Below, piece after piece: positions 23,212 to 32,760 of a stretch of 44,443 nucleotides of DNA. Each line of letters starts with the position of its first letter. The stretch's first letter is position 1. The stretch is taken from positions 15,024 through 59,466 of the forward strand of contig CAJFFP010000007.1 in assembly GCA_904373325.1 (NCBI GenBank). The letters are read 5' to 3'. The translations under genes were made by a program, and so were the position numbers. The DNA comes from Candidatus Gallimonas merdigallinarum (GTDB lineage Bacteria; Bacillota; Clostridia; Christensenellales; Borkfalkiaceae). The notes under the pieces are model-generated. The model searched no databases. It saw only the letters and a list, made by a program, of their open reading frames with translations, and had not been told where the DNA came from.

Positions 23212-23303
23212 CGTGTAAGACAAGGAGCGTGCGCAAACGCCGACGGGAGTTTACTGAGCGGTAAATGACCGAGGCGTGCGTAAACGCGACACAGTATTAC
23301 ACG
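23212..23303. other. Cloverleaf-like inverted repeat element between infA and rpmJ
   Basis: A closing stem CGTGTAA (23212-23218) / TTACACG (23297-23303) encloses three hairpins: GCGT-GCGCAA-ACGC (23227-23240), TTTAC-TGAGCG-GTAAA (23250-23265) and GCGT-GCGTAA-ACGC (23274-23287). The first and third arms are near-identical direct copies. It lacks the conserved T-loop and acceptor features of a tRNA. Together with the three-copy repeat it fills the 333-bp gap between infA and rpmJ. Confidence 0.5.
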
Positions 23304-23324
23304 AGAAATATTTGCTGAAAAAAA

Positions 23325-23546
23325 TCAGGACTTGCTGCGCCACGTAATCCGCCCCTTCGTCAGATCGTACGGGCTCATTTCCAGCTTGACCGTGTCCCCT
23401 TCGATGATGCGGATATAGTTCATTCTCAGCTTTCCCGAGATGTACGCCGTGATGACGTGCCCGTTGGAAAGCCTGACTTTGAACGTTGCGTTGGGAAGCG
23501 CCTCGATGACCTTCCCTTCCGTCTCGATGACGTCGTCTTTGGACAT
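23325..23546 (-). CDS. infA: Translation initiation factor IF-1
   Basis: A 73-aa OB-fold protein that blocks the ribosomal A site during initiation. [40 protein letters not shown] and the end [13 protein letters not shown] are standard. The ATG at 23546 matches the family start; it lies 16 bp after map with AAGGTAGGAG as ribosome site. Confidence 0.97.
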   Translation of the reverse strand: MSKDDVIETEGKVIEALPNATFKVRLSNGHVITAYISGKLRMNYIRIIEGDTVKLEMSPYDLTKGRITWRSKS

Positions 23547-23562
23547 AACTCCTACCTTTCCC

Positions 23563-24306
23563 TTACAGGGTGAGAATTTCCACACCGTTCTCGCGGATGA
23601 CGACGGTGTTCTCGTAGTGCGCCGCGGGCTTTCCGTCGGTCGTGACCGCCGTCCAGCCGTCGTCCTGCACCTGCACGCGCCAATTTCCTGCGGCGATCAT
23701 CGGCTCGATGCAGATGACCGCGTTCGCGGGGAGCCGCACGCCCGTTCCCTTGCGCCCGTAATTGAGCACGGCGGGATCTTCGTGCATCTCGCGCCCGATG
23801 CCGTGCCCCGTGTACGCGCGGATAACGGAGAAGCCGTTGCTCTCCGCGTGTTTTTGTACGCGGTAACCGATGTCGTAGAGCGGAGTTCCCGCTTTCAGCC
23901 CCTCGATGCCCTTGAAGAAGCACTCCTCCGTCACGCGGACGAGTTTTTTCTTCTCTTCGCTCACCTCGCCGATGCAGAAGGTGCGCGCGCCGTCGCCGTG
24001 GAAACCGTTCTTATATGCGCACAGATCGACGCTGACGATGTCGCCCTCGCAGATGACCCTGCCGTCGGGAATGCCGTGGACGACGACTTCGTTGACGGAG
24101 ACGCACGCCGACGCGGGATACCCGTAATATCCCAGGCAGCTCGGTTCGGCGCCCTCCGCCTTGATAAAGCGATAGACGAGATCGTCCACCTCTTTGGTCG
24201 TCATTCCGGCGCGGATATGTTCGCCGACGAAGGCGAGACACTCCTTCACGATCCTGCAAGGCTCGCGAAGGAGTTCGATCTCTTCTTCCGTCTTAACGGG
24301 GATCAT
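23563..24306 (-). CDS. map: Methionine aminopeptidase, type I
   Basis: A 247-aa dinuclear metalloenzyme that removes the initiator Met. Metal ligands are visible in [19 protein letters not shown] (two Asp), [12 protein letters not shown] (His), ICIEPMI (Glu) and YENTVVI (Glu), plus VVVHGIPD with the substrate-contact His. It starts at 24306 inside the adk stop (ATGA overlap), which indicates translational coupling. Confidence 0.97.
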   Translation of the reverse strand: MIPVKTEEEIELLREPCRIVKECLAFVGEHIRAGMTTKEVDDLVYRFIKAEGAEPSCLGYYGYPASACVSVNEVVVHGIPDGRVICEGDIVSVDLCAYKNGFHGDGARTFCIGEVSEEKKKLVRVTEECFFKGIEGLKAGTPLYDIGYRVQKHAESNGFSVIRAYTGHGIGREMHEDPAVLNYGRKGTGVRLPANAVICIEPMIAAGNWRVQVQDDGWTAVTTDGKPAAHYENTVVIRENGVEILTL

Positions 24307-24944
24307 ACCCTTTTCGCAAGGTCGTCGAGAAGGACCTTCACCTGCTCGAAGAGCACCTCCGCGGGAGCTTCCGTTCCCGTGACGTTGAGGATAATGCCCT
24401 GCTTGGTGTAGTAATCGATGAGAGGCGCGGTCTGCTCCTCGTAAACTCTGAGACGGCTCTCCACCGTTTCGGGGTTGTCGTCTTTTCTCTGATACAGTTC
24501 GCCGCCGCAGCGCGCGCAAGTCGTGTTGCCGTTCAGCGTGCTGACGTGATAGCTCTCGCCGCACTCCTTGCATACTCTTCTGCCGCAGAGACGGTCCATG
24601 AGCAGCTTGAAGTCAATGTTGATGTTGACGACGCCGTCAATGTGCGCGAACTTGTTCAGCTCTTCCGCCTGGAAGAGGTTGCGGGGGAACCCGTCGAGAA
24701 GGTAGCCCTTCTTGCAGTCCTCCCACGTAAGACGGTCACGCACGATCTCGCAGGTGACTTCGTCGGGGACGAGTTCGCCCTTGTCGATATACGACTTGGC
24801 GAGCAGTCCGATCTTGGTACCGTTCTTGATGTTGGCGCGGAAGATGTCTCCCGTAGAGATGTGCGTAAGCCCGTAGCGCTCCGCGATCTTGGTCGCCTGC
24901 GTGCCCTTGCCTGCGCCGGGCGCGCCGAGTAGAATGAGATTCAT
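24303..24944 (-). CDS. adk: Adenylate kinase, zinc-LID type
   Basis: A 213-aa enzyme catalysing ATP + AMP to 2 ADP. P-loop GAPGAGKGTQA (7-17), AMP site STGDIFRA, DGFPRN, and a LID domain with CKEC and CARC pairs that bind structural zinc, common in Gram-positive enzymes. It lies 25 bp after secY and overlaps map by 4 bp, in the standard secY-adk-map order. Confidence 0.98.
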   Translation of the reverse strand: MNLILLGAPGAGKGTQATKIAERYGLTHISTGDIFRANIKNGTKIGLLAKSYIDKGELVPDEVTCEIVRDRLTWEDCKKGYLLDGFPRNLFQAEELNKFAHIDGVVNINIDFKLLMDRLCGRRVCKECGESYHVSTLNGNTTCARCGGELYQRKDDNPETVESRLRVYEEQTAPLIDYYTKQGIILNVTGTEAPAEVLFEQVKVLLDDLAKRV

Positions 24945-24969
24945 GCCGTGACCCTCCTTTTATTGAAAA

Positions 24970-26262
24970 TTATTTGAGGAAACCTTTGTAGTTCTTCATC
25001 ATGATCTGCGATTGAAGCTGCTTATCGAATTCGAGCGCAACCGAGACGACGATGAGGATACCCGTCGTAGAGAACACGTTGACGAGATCCTGCCCCGCCC
25101 ACGAGAATGCGATCGAGGGAACGAACGCGACGAGGGTGAGGAAGATGGCGCCGAACAGCGTAATACGCTTGTTGATGCGCGAGAGGTACTCTGCCGTGGG
25201 CTTCCCGGGGCGGATGCCCTGAATGAAGCCGCCGTTCTGCTGGATGCTCCGCGAAACGTCCTCGGGATTGAACTGGATCTGCGCGTAGAAGAACGCAAAC
25301 ACAAAGATGAGGACGCACAGGACGAGGATATACCAGACGGTGCCGTTGGCAAAGTTGTTGTTCCACCACGTGAGTTCATCCGACCAGCTCGGCACAAGGC
25401 TCATGATCATGGACGGGAAGGACACGATCGCGTAGGCGAAGATGAGTGGCATAACGCCGCTTCCCGTAATCTTCATGGGGATGACGGAGGACTGACCGCC
25501 GTACATCTTGGTGCCGCGCACCTGCTTCGCGTACTGCACCGGAATGCGGCGCTCCGCAAGGTCGACGAACACGATCAGGAAGAAGATGACGAGCACGAGG
25601 AAGACGAACAGCGCGATGTTCCACAGCTCGCCGACCTGTCCCCGGAACACTTCGATGAACTTTTCAACGAGGCTCGTGCCCGCGGTGGAGAGGATACCGA
25701 TGAAGATGATCATCGAGATCCCGTTGCCGACGCCGTATTCGGTGATACGCTCGCCGATCCACATGACAAGGCATGCGCCCGCAGTATAGACGATCGTCAT
25801 GAAAATTCCCGCGACCCACATCGAGTTGAAGAAGTAGGACGTGTTCACCGCGTCCGACGTCTGACCGAACATGACGATGATGCCGATTGACTGCACGACG
25901 GCGAGAATGATGGTGACGATACGCGTGATGTTGGTGATCTTTTTTCTGCCCTCTTCGCCCTGCTTGGAGAGGCGTTCGAGCGCGGGAATGCCGACCGTGA
26001 GAAGCTGCATGATAATGGACGCGTTGATGTACGGTCCGATGCCGAGCGCGAACAGCGTGCCGTTCGCAAGCGCGCTGCCCGTGATGCCGCTCATGAGCGT
26101 CAGGAAGTCGTTCCCGCCGACGGCGTTGGAAAACGCGTCGCGCGTGAGACCCGGAACGGGGATATAGCATCCGACGCGGAACAGGAGCAGCAGAAGAAGA
26201 GTCAGAATGATCTTCTTTCTGATGTCCTTGTTCCCGAAGGCGTTTTTCAATGTTTCAATCAT
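24970..26262 (-). CDS. secY: Preprotein translocase subunit SecY
   Basis: A 430-aa ten-helix channel protein of the general secretion pathway. The first helix (KKIILTLLLLLLFRVGCYIP), the plug region after it, GNGISMIIFIGIL, the loop RRIPVQYAKQVRGTKMYGGQ (cytosolic ribosome/SecA contact) and FNPEDVSRSIQQNGGFIQGI are diagnostic. It follows rplO by about 55 bp, with no separate promoter seen. Confidence 0.98.
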   Translation of the reverse strand: MIETLKNAFGNKDIRKKIILTLLLLLLFRVGCYIPVPGLTRDAFSNAVGGNDFLTLMSGITGSALANGTLFALGIGPYINASIIMQLLTVGIPALERLSKQGEEGRKKITNITRIVTIILAVVQSIGIIVMFGQTSDAVNTSYFFNSMWVAGIFMTIVYTAGACLVMWIGERITEYGVGNGISMIIFIGILSTAGTSLVEKFIEVFRGQVGELWNIALFVFLVLVIFFLIVFVDLAERRIPVQYAKQVRGTKMYGGQSSVIPMKITGSGVMPLIFAYAIVSFPSMIMSLVPSWSDELTWWNNNFANGTVWYILVLCVLIFVFAFFYAQIQFNPEDVSRSIQQNGGFIQGIRPGKPTAEYLSRINKRITLFGAIFLTLVAFVPSIAFSWAGQDLVNVFSTTGILIVVSVALEFDKQLQSQIMMKNYKGFLK

Positions 26263-26317
26263 GCTTCGCTCCTTTCCGAAGTTTGCCGCTGTTTACGGCC
26301 GCCGAAAAGGCGAAACG

Positions 26318-26764
26318 TTATACGGTTTCCGCCGTACCGCCCGCCTTCTCAATGCCCTCTTTGGCGCTCGCGGAGAACTTGGCTGCGCGCACCGTGATTG
26401 CGGAGTTGAGCTCGCCGTCGCCGAGGACTTTCAGTCCGGCGTTGTTCTTCACGTCTTTTGCAAGGCCGTTTTCAAGCACAAAGCCGTAGTCGACTACCGT
26501 GCCCGCGGGCAGATCTGCAAGAGCGGAAAGGTTGACGATCACATATTCCTTGCGGAAGTGATTGTTGAACCCGCGCTTGGGGATTCTGCGCGCAAGGGGC
26601 ATCTGACCGCCCTCGAACCCGGGACGGACGCCGCCGCCCGAACGAGCCCACTGACCTTTATGGCCCTTGCCGCTCGTCTTGCCGAGTCCGGAGCCGATGC
26701 CGCGGCCGAGGCGCTTTTCAGAAGTTCTTGCTCCCTCTGCGGGAGCGATCGTATCGATTCTCAT
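26318..26764 (-). CDS. rplO: Ribosomal protein L15 (uL15)
   Basis: A 148-aa late-assembly large-subunit protein. The Gly-rich basic N-terminal arm ([20 protein letters not shown]) and [17 protein letters not shown] are diagnostic; the C-terminal globular part starts around residue 70. It starts 10 bp after rpmD. Confidence 0.97.
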   Translation of the reverse strand: MRIDTIAPAEGARTSEKRLGRGIGSGLGKTSGKGHKGQWARSGGGVRPGFEGGQMPLARRIPKRGFNNHFRKEYVIVNLSALADLPAGTVVDYGFVLENGLAKDVKNNAGLKVLGDGELNSAITVRAAKFSASAKEGIEKAGGTAETV

Positions 26765-26774
26765 GTCTGACTCC

Positions 26775-26948
26775 TTATACGGTCTCTACCTTCACAAGGT
26801 GCGCGACCTTTTTGAGCTGCCCCTGCAATGCGGGCGAATCCTCGAACGTTTTCTCCGAGCGGATCTTTTTCAGACCCAGCGCGGCGATCGTCTCTTTTAC
26901 GGATGCGATCTCGCCGATCGTGCTCTTTACAAGCGTAACTTTGATCAT
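26775..26948 (-). CDS. rpmD: Ribosomal protein L30 (uL30)
   Basis: A 57-aa protein read directly from the sequence: it begins [20 protein letters not shown], continues with [20 protein letters not shown] and ends HLVKVETV. Size and the STIG motif match bacterial L30. It lies between rpsE and rplO with 11 bp and 10 bp gaps. Confidence 0.95.
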   Translation of the reverse strand: MIKVTLVKSTIGEIASVKETIAALGLKKIRSEKTFEDSPALQGQLKKVAHLVKVETV

Positions 26949-26959
26949 TTAACGCCTCC

Positions 26960-27478
26960 TTAGCCCACGATCTCTTCCACGGACTTGCCGCGAAGCGCAG
27001 CGACTTCTTCCGCCGTTTTCAGGGAAGAGAGACCCGCGATCGTCGCCTTGATGCAGTTGCCCGCATTCTGCGTACCGTGAGACTTCGTTCTAATGTTCTT
27101 GATACCCGCTGCTTCCATGACCGCACGGACGGGACCGCCCGCGATCACGCCCGTACCGGCTTCGGCGGGGAGCATAAGCACTGCGCCCTTGCCGAACTTG
27201 CCGATCGTCTCGTGAGGAATGGTCGTATCCACGATGGGAACGTTGATCATGTTCTTCTTTGCAGCCTGCGTCGCCTTTTCGATCGCTTCGGGCACTTCCT
27301 TGGACTTGCCCTGACCGTAGCCGACTTTGCCGTTCCCGTCGCCGACGACGACGAGCGCTGCAAAACGCATGTTCTTGCCGCCCTTTACCGTCTTGCTGAC
27401 GCGGTTGATCTCGATGGTCTTTTTGATGAGACCGTCGTTTTCTTCCTGCCTTCTCGGAGGTCTGTTTTCTCTTGCCAT
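26960..27478 (-). CDS. rpsE: Ribosomal protein S5 (uS5)
   Basis: A 172-aa decoding-fidelity protein at the mRNA entry site. [20 protein letters not shown] and [20 protein letters not shown] form the double-stranded-RNA-binding-like N-terminal domain; [20 protein letters not shown] belongs to the C-terminal domain. Normal length and position after rplR. Confidence 0.97.
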   Translation of the reverse strand: MARENRPPRRQEENDGLIKKTIEINRVSKTVKGGKNMRFAALVVVGDGNGKVGYGQGKSKEVPEAIEKATQAAKKNMINVPIVDTTIPHETIGKFGKGAVLMLPAEAGTGVIAGGPVRAVMEAAGIKNIRTKSHGTQNAGNCIKATIAGLSSLKTAEEVAALRGKSVEEIVG

Positions 27479-27491
27479 ATCTCTATCCTCC

Positions 27492-27860
27492 TCAGAATTT
27501 CAGTCCGGCTTCGCGCGCGCCGTCCGCAACTGCCTTTACGCGTCCCGTGTAGAGGTAACCGCCGCGATCGAACACGACCGCCTCGATCCCCTTCTCCTTG
27601 GCGCGCTCGCCCGCGGTAAGCCCGACGAGCTTGGCGGCTTCCGTCTTGGTCTTGCCCGCGAGCTGCTCGCGGATGCCCTTCTCCATGGTGGATGCGGAAG
27701 CAAGCGTAACGCCCTTCACGTCGTCGATGACCTGCACGTAGACGTGATTGAGGCTTCTGTACACGTTCAGGCGGGGCGTTTCAGCGGTGCCCGAGACCTG
27801 CTTGCGGACGCGAGCGTGACGACGCTGACGAACCGCGTTCTTATCAATTTTCGTAATCAT
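27492..27860 (-). CDS. rplR: Ribosomal protein L18 (uL18)
   Basis: A 122-aa 5S rRNA-binding protein that forms the central protuberance with L5. [20 protein letters not shown], the strand [13 protein letters not shown] and the C-terminal [20 protein letters not shown] with GAREAGLKF are standard. 11 bp follow rplF. Confidence 0.97.
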   Translation of the reverse strand: MITKIDKNAVRQRRHARVRKQVSGTAETPRLNVYRSLNHVYVQVIDDVKGVTLASASTMEKGIREQLAGKTKTEAAKLVGLTAGERAKEKGIEAVVFDRGGYLYTGRVKAVADGAREAGLKF

Positions 27861-27871
27861 TTCGCGCTCCT

Positions 27872-28420
27872 TTACTTCTTGCCCTTACCGGAAGTCTTGC
27901 CTTCCTTGTGCTCGACGTGCTCGCCCTTGTAGCGGATGCCGTAGCCGTGGTAAGGCTCGGGCACGCGGATGGCTCTGAGGTCCGCCGCAACCTGACCGAC
28001 AAGCACTTTGTCGACGCCCGAAACGGTGATTTCCGTCTGCGAAGGGCATTCAATCTTGATGCCCTCGGGCTGCACGAACTCGACGGGATGGGAGAAACCG
28101 ACGTTGAGCACGAGCTTGTTGCCCTGCATTGCCGCTCTCCAACCGACACCCTTGACTTCGAGCCCCTTGGAATAGCCCTCGGAAACGCCCTTGACCATGT
28201 TCGCGATCAGCGCGCGATAGAGGCCGTGAAGCGCATTGGTCTGCTGCGCATCGTCGAGTGCGACGACCTGCACGTGACCGTTTTCGTTTTTCACATCGAT
28301 GGCTCCCGTGATCTTCTGGGAAAGCGTACCCTTTGCACCCTTTACGGTGACGACGCCGTCCTTGAAATCAACGGTAACGCCCGCGGGAACCGCGATACTC
28401 AGTTTACCGATTCTCGACAT
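27872..28420 (-). CDS. rplF: Ribosomal protein L6 (uL6)
   Basis: A 182-aa large-subunit protein near the factor-binding site, made of two related domains. [20 protein letters not shown] begins domain one; [20 protein letters not shown] lies in the link, and [20 protein letters not shown] near the C-terminus is diagnostic. Basic tail KTSGKGKK. Confidence 0.97.
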   Translation of the reverse strand: MSRIGKLSIAVPAGVTVDFKDGVVTVKGAKGTLSQKITGAIDVKNENGHVQVVALDDAQQTNALHGLYRALIANMVKGVSEGYSKGLEVKGVGWRAAMQGNKLVLNVGFSHPVEFVQPEGIKIECPSQTEITVSGVDKVLVGQVAADLRAIRVPEPYHGYGIRYKGEHVEHKEGKTSGKGKK

Positions 28421-28431
28421 AGTTCCCCTCC

Positions 28432-28824
28432 TTAGTAGACGTAGCAGAGCACTTCGCCGCCGACGTTGGCTGCCTTTGCCTGCTTATCCGTCATGATACC
28501 CTTGTTCGTGGACACGATCGCGATGCCGAAGCCGCCCAGCACTTTGGGCATGTTCGCGGCGCCGCTGTACGTGCGCAGACCGGGTTTGGAGACGCGTTTA
28601 AGCCCGCCGATAACGGACTTGCCGTCCTCCGTGTATTTGAGAGTGAGCACGAGCTTGCCGTTGTAGCCGTCCTCGACCTCTTTCACGTCCTTCACGTAAC
28701 CCTCTTCGACGAGGATGCGGGCGATCTCCCGCTTCATGTTGGAGGCGGGAACTTCCACCGTCTCCTTTCTGACCGTGAGCGCGTTTCTGATTCTGGTGAG
28801 CATATCTGCGATAGGATCCGTCAT
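28432..28824 (-). CDS. rpsH: Ribosomal protein S8 (uS8)
   Basis: A 130-aa primary 16S rRNA binder. It begins [20 protein letters not shown] and ends with [20 protein letters not shown] and GGEVLCYVY, the standard signature. In E. coli S8 represses the spc operon by binding its mRNA; whether that holds here is unknown. Confidence 0.97.
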   Translation of the reverse strand: MTDPIADMLTRIRNALTVRKETVEVPASNMKREIARILVEEGYVKDVKEVEDGYNGKLVLTLKYTEDGKSVIGGLKRVSKPGLRTYSGAANMPKVLGGFGIAIVSTNKGIMTDKQAKAANVGGEVLCYVY

Positions 28825-28835
28825 GTTCTGCCTCC

Positions 28836-29021
28836 TTACCAGCTCGATTTCTTCACGCCGGGGATCTGCCCCTTGTATGCGAGTTCGCGGAAGCAGATAC
28901 GGCAGATCCCGTACTTACGCAGGACCGCGTGCGGACGCCCGCAGATAGAGCAGCGCGTGTACGCTCTCGTAGAGAACTTGGGCTCCCTTTGCTGTTTGTT
29001 GATCATTGACTTCTTTGCCAT
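28836..29021 (-). CDS. rpsN: Ribosomal protein S14, zinc type Z (uS14)
   Basis: A 61-aa short form with a zinc ribbon: [20 protein letters not shown]. The long C-minus paralogue is about 89-101 aa. The type Z form in the spc operon is typical of Firmicutes and Actinobacteria and supports the taxonomic reading. Confidence 0.97.
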   Translation of the reverse strand: MAKKSMINKQQREPKFSTRAYTRCSICGRPHAVLRKYGICRICFRELAYKGQIPGVKKSSW

Positions 29022-29033
29022 GTCTGCTTCTCC

Positions 29034-29636
29034 TTACTTCTTGAAGGGCATTCCGAGCGCTTTCAGCAGCTCTCTTGCCTCTTCGTCCGTTGTAGCCGTC
29101 GTGACGATGCACACGTCCATGCCGCGGATCTTCTCGACCTGATCGTAGGTGATCTCAGGGAAGATCAGCTGCTCTTTAAGTCCGAGCGCATAGTTGCCTC
29201 TGCCGTCGAACGCCTTGTCGGAAACGCCGCGGAAGTCGCGGACGCGGGGCAGCGCGATGGAGACGAGCTTATCGTAGAAGTCGTACATCCTTCTGCCGCG
29301 GAGCGTCACTTTCAGCCCGATGTTCATGCCCTCTCTCACCTTGAAGTTTGCGACCGACTTGGTTGCCTTGCGGTAGATGGGCTTCTGACCCGTGATGAGT
29401 TTCAGCTCGTTCTCGGTGATCTGCATGGACTTCTGGTTGTCCTTGATGTCTCCGAGACCGGTATTGATGACGATCTTCTCGATGCGAGGGACCTGCATCA
29501 CCGACTTATAGCCGAACTTCTTCATGAGATAGGGAACGACTTCGGTATCGTAGAGCGCTTTGACTCTGCTCGGCGTTTTCGCTACTGCCGTCTTGGTTGT
29601 TGCCGCAGCCTTTGCTGCCGTCTTTTTCTCTGCCAT
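29034..29636 (-). CDS. rplE: Ribosomal protein L5 (uL5) with N-terminal extension
   Basis: A 200-aa 5S rRNA-binding protein. The core starts at about residue 22 ([20 protein letters not shown]) and contains [32 protein letters not shown] and the end [17 protein letters not shown]. The first 21 residues are Ala/Lys/Thr-rich and absent from usual L5 (about 179 aa). The start at 29636 is the first in-frame ATG and has a GAGGGATTAGG site; the core has no better start. Confidence 0.95.
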   Translation of the reverse strand: MAEKKTAAKAAATTKTAVAKTPSRVKALYDTEVVPYLMKKFGYKSVMQVPRIEKIVINTGLGDIKDNQKSMQITENELKLITGQKPIYRKATKSVANFKVREGMNIGLKVTLRGRRMYDFYDKLVSIALPRVRDFRGVSDKAFDGRGNYALGLKEQLIFPEITYDQVEKIRGMDVCIVTTATTDEEARELLKALGMPFKK

Positions 29637-29647
29637 AACCTAATCCC

Positions 29648-30088
29648 TCACTCTTTGTCGCCTTCGGGCGCAGTCTCGGGAGCAGCGGTCTCTTCCGCCT
29701 TCTTGCTGCGCTTTCTCGTGCGCTTCTTGGGAGCTTCTTCCTCCGCTGCCTGCTGTGCCTTGACTTTCTTCACGTACGCCTTGTCGAGCGATGCGCCGCA
29801 CTTCTTGCAGACGCGGACCTTCTTGCCGTCGATGACGGTGTGGGCGACGCGGGTCGCCTTGCCGCACTGATCGCACACGACTTCGACGTTGGAAACGTCG
29901 ATGGGCGCCTCCTCCGTGACGATCTTGCTGGTATCGTTCGCGCGGCGCGCCTTCTCGTGCTTGTGCACGATGTTCACGCCCTCGACGATGACCTTCTTAT
30001 CGTCGGGATAAGTCTTCAGAACCTTGCCCTGTTTGCCCTTGTATTTACCCGTAATGACGAGCACTTTATCGTTGACTTTAACCTTCAT
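29648..30088 (-). CDS. rplX: Ribosomal protein L24 (uL24) with C-terminal extension
   Basis: A 146-aa assembly-initiator protein. The KOW domain is at the N-terminus (VNDKVLVITGKYKGKQGKVL) and a zinc-ribbon-like part follows (CDQCGKATR...CKKCGASLD). The last 40 residues (after about 106) are a Lys/Glu/Ala-rich tail (APKKRTRKRSKKAEE, then an acidic end) not found in typical 100-105 aa L24. Confidence 0.95.
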   Translation of the reverse strand: MKVKVNDKVLVITGKYKGKQGKVLKTYPDDKKVIVEGVNIVHKHEKARRANDTSKIVTEEAPIDVSNVEVVCDQCGKATRVAHTVIDGKKVRVCKKCGASLDKAYVKKVKAQQAAEEEAPKKRTRKRSKKAEETAAPETAPEGDKE

Positions 30089-30100
30089 GGGAGCGCCTCC

Positions 30101-30469
30101 TTACAGAACCTCGGGAGCGAGGGAGATGATTCTCATGTAATCCTTCTCTCTCAGTTCTCTCGCGATGGGGCCGAAGATACGCGTCCCCTTGGGTTGCTTC
30201 TGGCTGTCGATGATGACGGCTGCGTTGTCGTCGAAACGGATATAGGTACCGTCCGCACGGCGGATGCCCTTGGAACTGCGTACGATGACCGCCTTCACGA
30301 CGTCGCCCTTCTTCACGGCGCCGCCGGGGGTCGCCGTCTTGACGGATGCGACGATGACGTCGCCGATATTGCCGCTCCTTCTGAAAGAGCCGCCAAGCAC
30401 GCGGATGCACATGAGCTCTTTCGCGCCCGAGTTGTCCGCAGCTTTTAATCTGGTCTGAGGTTGTATCAT
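30101..30469 (-). CDS. rplN: Ribosomal protein L14 (uL14)
   Basis: A 122-aa protein at the subunit interface. [20 protein letters not shown] and [20 protein letters not shown] with [20 protein letters not shown] are near-universal. Normal length. It is 12 bp upstream of rplX and follows rpsQ. Confidence 0.98.
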   Translation of the reverse strand: MIQPQTRLKAADNSGAKELMCIRVLGGSFRRSGNIGDVIVASVKTATPGGAVKKGDVVKAVIVRSSKGIRRADGTYIRFDDNAAVIIDSQKQPKGTRIFGPIARELREKDYMRIISLAPEVL

Positions 30470-30486
30470 TTCTCTTCTCCTCCCGC

Positions 30487-30741
30487 TTACTTCGCCTTCT
30501 CGACGATCTCGGCAACGCGCCAGTTCTTATCTTTGCTGAGCTTGCGCGTCTCGACGATGCGTACCTTGTCGCCGACGCCGCATTCATTTGCTTCGTCGTG
30601 CGCCTTGAAACGGCGGGTGTAGGTGATCGTTTTCTTGTACAGCGGGTGCGGGCGCTTCTCGGAAACGGCTACGACCACGGTCTTATCCATCTTGTCGGAG
30701 ACGACGACACCCACGATTTCCTTTCTCAGATTTCTTTCCAT
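30487..30741 (-). CDS. rpsQ: Ribosomal protein S17 (uS17)
   Basis: An 84-aa OB-fold 16S rRNA binder. [20 protein letters not shown] and [20 protein letters not shown] are the family signature; it ends with [20 protein letters not shown]. Standard position between rpmC and rplN. Confidence 0.97.
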   Translation of the reverse strand: MERNLRKEIVGVVVSDKMDKTVVVAVSEKRPHPLYKKTITYTRRFKAHDEANECGVGDKVRIVETRKLSKDKNWRVAEIVEKAK

Positions 30742-30751
30742 ACTGTCCTCC

Positions 30752-30943
30752 TCACTTCGCCTGGCGCGACCGAAGCTCGGTATTCACGCGCGCGATATCC
30801 CGCTTGCACGTTCTGATCGAGACAGGGTTTTCGAGCTGTCCCGAAGCGTGACGGAAGCGGAGGTTGAAAAGCTCGCTTTTCAGATCTTGGAGCTTTTTCG
30901 TGAGCTCGACGTCGGTCATGTTCTTGAATTCATTCCCTTTCAT
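30752..30943 (-). CDS. rpmC: Ribosomal protein L29 (uL29)
   Basis: A 63-aa helical protein next to the exit tunnel. [20 protein letters not shown] and the [10 protein letters not shown] turn are diagnostic. Its ATG shares one base with the rplP stop (TGATG), so translation is likely coupled. Confidence 0.97.
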   Translation of the reverse strand: MKGNEFKNMTDVELTKKLQDLKSELFNLRFRHASGQLENPVSIRTCKRDIARVNTELRSRQAK

Positions 30944-31392
30944 CAGCCTTCACCGCCTTCCTGGGTATTTTCGGCGGGAACTTCCGCCTCTTTCTTGATA
31001 AACTTGCACTTGACGGGGAGCTTGTGCGCCGCAAGACGCATTGCCTCGCGTGCGACCTCCTCGCTGACGCCCGCCATTTCAAACATTACTCTGCCGGGCT
31101 TCACCACAGCGACCCAGAACTCGACGCCGCCCTTACCGGAACCCATACGGGCTTCCGCGGGATGGCGGGTGATGGGCTTGTGGGGGAAGATGTCGATCCA
31201 GACTTTACCGCCGCGCTTGATGAAACGGGTCATCGCGATACGCGCTGCCTCGATCTGGTTGGATTTGATCCAGCCCGCCTCCTCGGCAACGAGACCGTAC
31301 TCGCCGTATGCGATGGTATTGCCCTTCTGCGCGCTGCCCTTCATGTTGGGGCGGTGCTGCTTTCTTCTCTTCACTCTCTTAGGGATTAACAT
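30943..31392 (-). CDS. rplP: Ribosomal protein L16 (uL16)
   Basis: A 149-aa late-assembly protein that positions A-site t[23 protein letters not shown] begins it, and [20 protein letters not shown] with [20 protein letters not shown] are characteristic. It overlaps rpsC (TAATG) and rpmC (TGATG) by one base each. Confidence 0.98.
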   Translation of the reverse strand: MLIPKRVKRRKQHRPNMKGSAQKGNTIAYGEYGLVAEEAGWIKSNQIEAARIAMTRFIKRGGKVWIDIFPHKPITRHPAEARMGSGKGGVEFWVAVVKPGRVMFEMAGVSEEVAREAMRLAAHKLPVKCKFIKKEAEVPAENTQEGGEG

Positions 31393-32051
31393 TATTTGCC
31401 TCCTTCCGCCTTCTTCGCGGCTTTCAGGACTTCACCCTTGTAGATCCAGCACTTGACGCCGATCATACCGAACGTCGTGTGCGCTTCCGCAAAGCCGTAG
31501 TCGATGTCGGCGCGGAGCGTTTGAAGGGGGATGCTACCCTCGTGATAGTGCTCGCAACCCGCGATCTCGCGTCCGTCGAGACGGCCGCTGACCTGAATCT
31601 TGACGCCCTTGACGCCTGCGCGCATCGTTCTGCCGATCGCCTGCTTGATCGCGCGGCGGAACGCCATACGCTTTTCAAGCTGCGCCGCAACGCTCTCCGC
31701 AACGAGCTGAGCGTCCGCGTCGGGTTTGCGCACTTCGGTGATGTTCACGTTCACCTGCTTGCCGCCCGTGAGCTTCGCGAGATCCTTCTTGATGACCTCG
31801 ATCTCCGAACCGGCTTTGCCGATGAGCACGCCGGGACGGCCCGTGTACACGGTAACGACGATTCTGCCCGCCGCACGCTCGATGAGGATGCGGGAAACAG
31901 CCGCCGCGTAGTACTTCTTCTTCAAAAAGGTGCGGATGGTGTGGTCTTCTTTGAGATATGCCGCAAACTCTTTCTTATCGGCGTACCACTGCGTATCCCA
32001 GCCCTTGATAACGCCTACTCTCAAACCGTGAGGATTGACTTTCTGACCCAT
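31392..32051 (-). CDS. rpsC: Ribosomal protein S3 (uS3)
   Basis: A 219-aa small-subunit head protein that lines the mRNA entry with helicase activity. [20 protein letters not shown] is the family start, [20 protein letters not shown] is the KH-domain GxxG loop, and [20 protein letters not shown] lies in the C-terminal domain. It starts 1 bp after rplV. Confidence 0.98.
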   Translation of the reverse strand: MGQKVNPHGLRVGVIKGWDTQWYADKKEFAAYLKEDHTIRTFLKKKYYAAAVSRILIERAAGRIVVTVYTGRPGVLIGKAGSEIEVIKKDLAKLTGGKQVNVNITEVRKPDADAQLVAESVAAQLEKRMAFRRAIKQAIGRTMRAGVKGVKIQVSGRLDGREIAGCEHYHEGSIPLQTLRADIDYGFAEAHTTFGMIGVKCWIYKGEVLKAAKKAEGGK

Positions 32052-32052
32052 G

Positions 32053-32454
32053 TTAGATTTCTCCCTCCGCTTTCTTCACGTCCAGAATCACCGTAATGTG
32101 GCTCGTTCTTTTGAGGATCGCGTGACCTCTGCCCTTGGAGACGGGCTGCATTCTTTTGAGCATCGTGCCGCCGTTTGCATAGCACTCTGCCACATAAAGA
32201 TCGCCTCTGTCCATGCCCTGATTGTGCTCCGCGTTCGCAACCGCGCTCATGAGCACCTTCTTGGTGGGCGCCGCGCCGCCGTTCACGCTGTGTTCGAGGA
32301 TCGCCTGCGCCTCTCTCACGGACTTGCCGCGGATGAGGTCGAGCACGGTGCGGACCTTGTAGGGAGAGATGCGGACGTATTTTGCGACGGCGTAGGGGCG
32401 CGTCTCTCTGCGCTCTTCCACGCGTGCCGTCTTCTTCTTCATATTCGTCGCCAT
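32053..32454 (-). CDS. rplV: Ribosomal protein L22 (uL22)
   Basis: A 133-aa exit-tunnel protein. The core begins at [20 protein letters not shown] and includes [37 protein letters not shown] and its usual tunnel hairpin. The first about 20 residues ([14 protein letters not shown]) are a basic lead longer than in many relatives; the ATG at 32454 has AAGGAG 7 bases upstream. Confidence 0.97.
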   Translation of the reverse strand: MATNMKKKTARVEERRETRPYAVAKYVRISPYKVRTVLDLIRGKSVREAQAILEHSVNGGAAPTKKVLMSAVANAEHNQGMDRGDLYVAECYANGGTMLKRMQPVSKGRGHAILKRTSHITVILDVKKAEGEI

Positions 32455-32465
32455 ATCCTGTCTCC

Positions 32466-32747
32466 TTACTTCTTACCGGGCGCACTCGTCTTTGCCGTGT
32501 GCCCTTTGAACGTTCTCGTGGGAGCGAACTCGCCGAGCTTGCAGCCCACCATGTCCTCCGTTACGTATACGGGTACGTGCTTGCGCCCGTCGTAAACGGC
32601 GATCGTATGTCCGACCATCTGGGGGAAGATCGTCGATGCTCTCGACCAAGTCTTTAAGACTTTCTTCTCGTTTGCCTCGTTCATCGCCTCAATGCGAGCC
32701 AGCAGCTTCGCTTCGACGTAAGGCCCTTTCTTAACGCTTCTCGACAT
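32466..32747 (-). CDS. rpsS: Ribosomal protein S19 (uS19)
   Basis: A 93-aa head protein that forms a complex with S13. [40 protein letters not shown] and [17 protein letters not shown] are diagnostic. Standard position after rplB (13 bp gap). Confidence 0.98.
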   Translation of the reverse strand: MSRSVKKGPYVEAKLLARIEAMNEANEKKVLKTWSRASTIFPQMVGHTIAVYDGRKHVPVYVTEDMVGCKLGEFAPTRTFKGHTAKTSAPGKK

Positions 32748-32760
32748 GACCTGTCCTCCC

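Noticed and set aside
22988-23236. 82-codon minus frame over the three-copy repeat
   Set aside because: The peptide repeats (GWLET) simply reflect the DNA repeat units; no ribosome site.
23212-23303. tRNA gene
   Set aside because: Cloverleaf-like, but the arms have 4-5 bp stems in the wrong sizes and there is no T-loop GTTC or CCA end.
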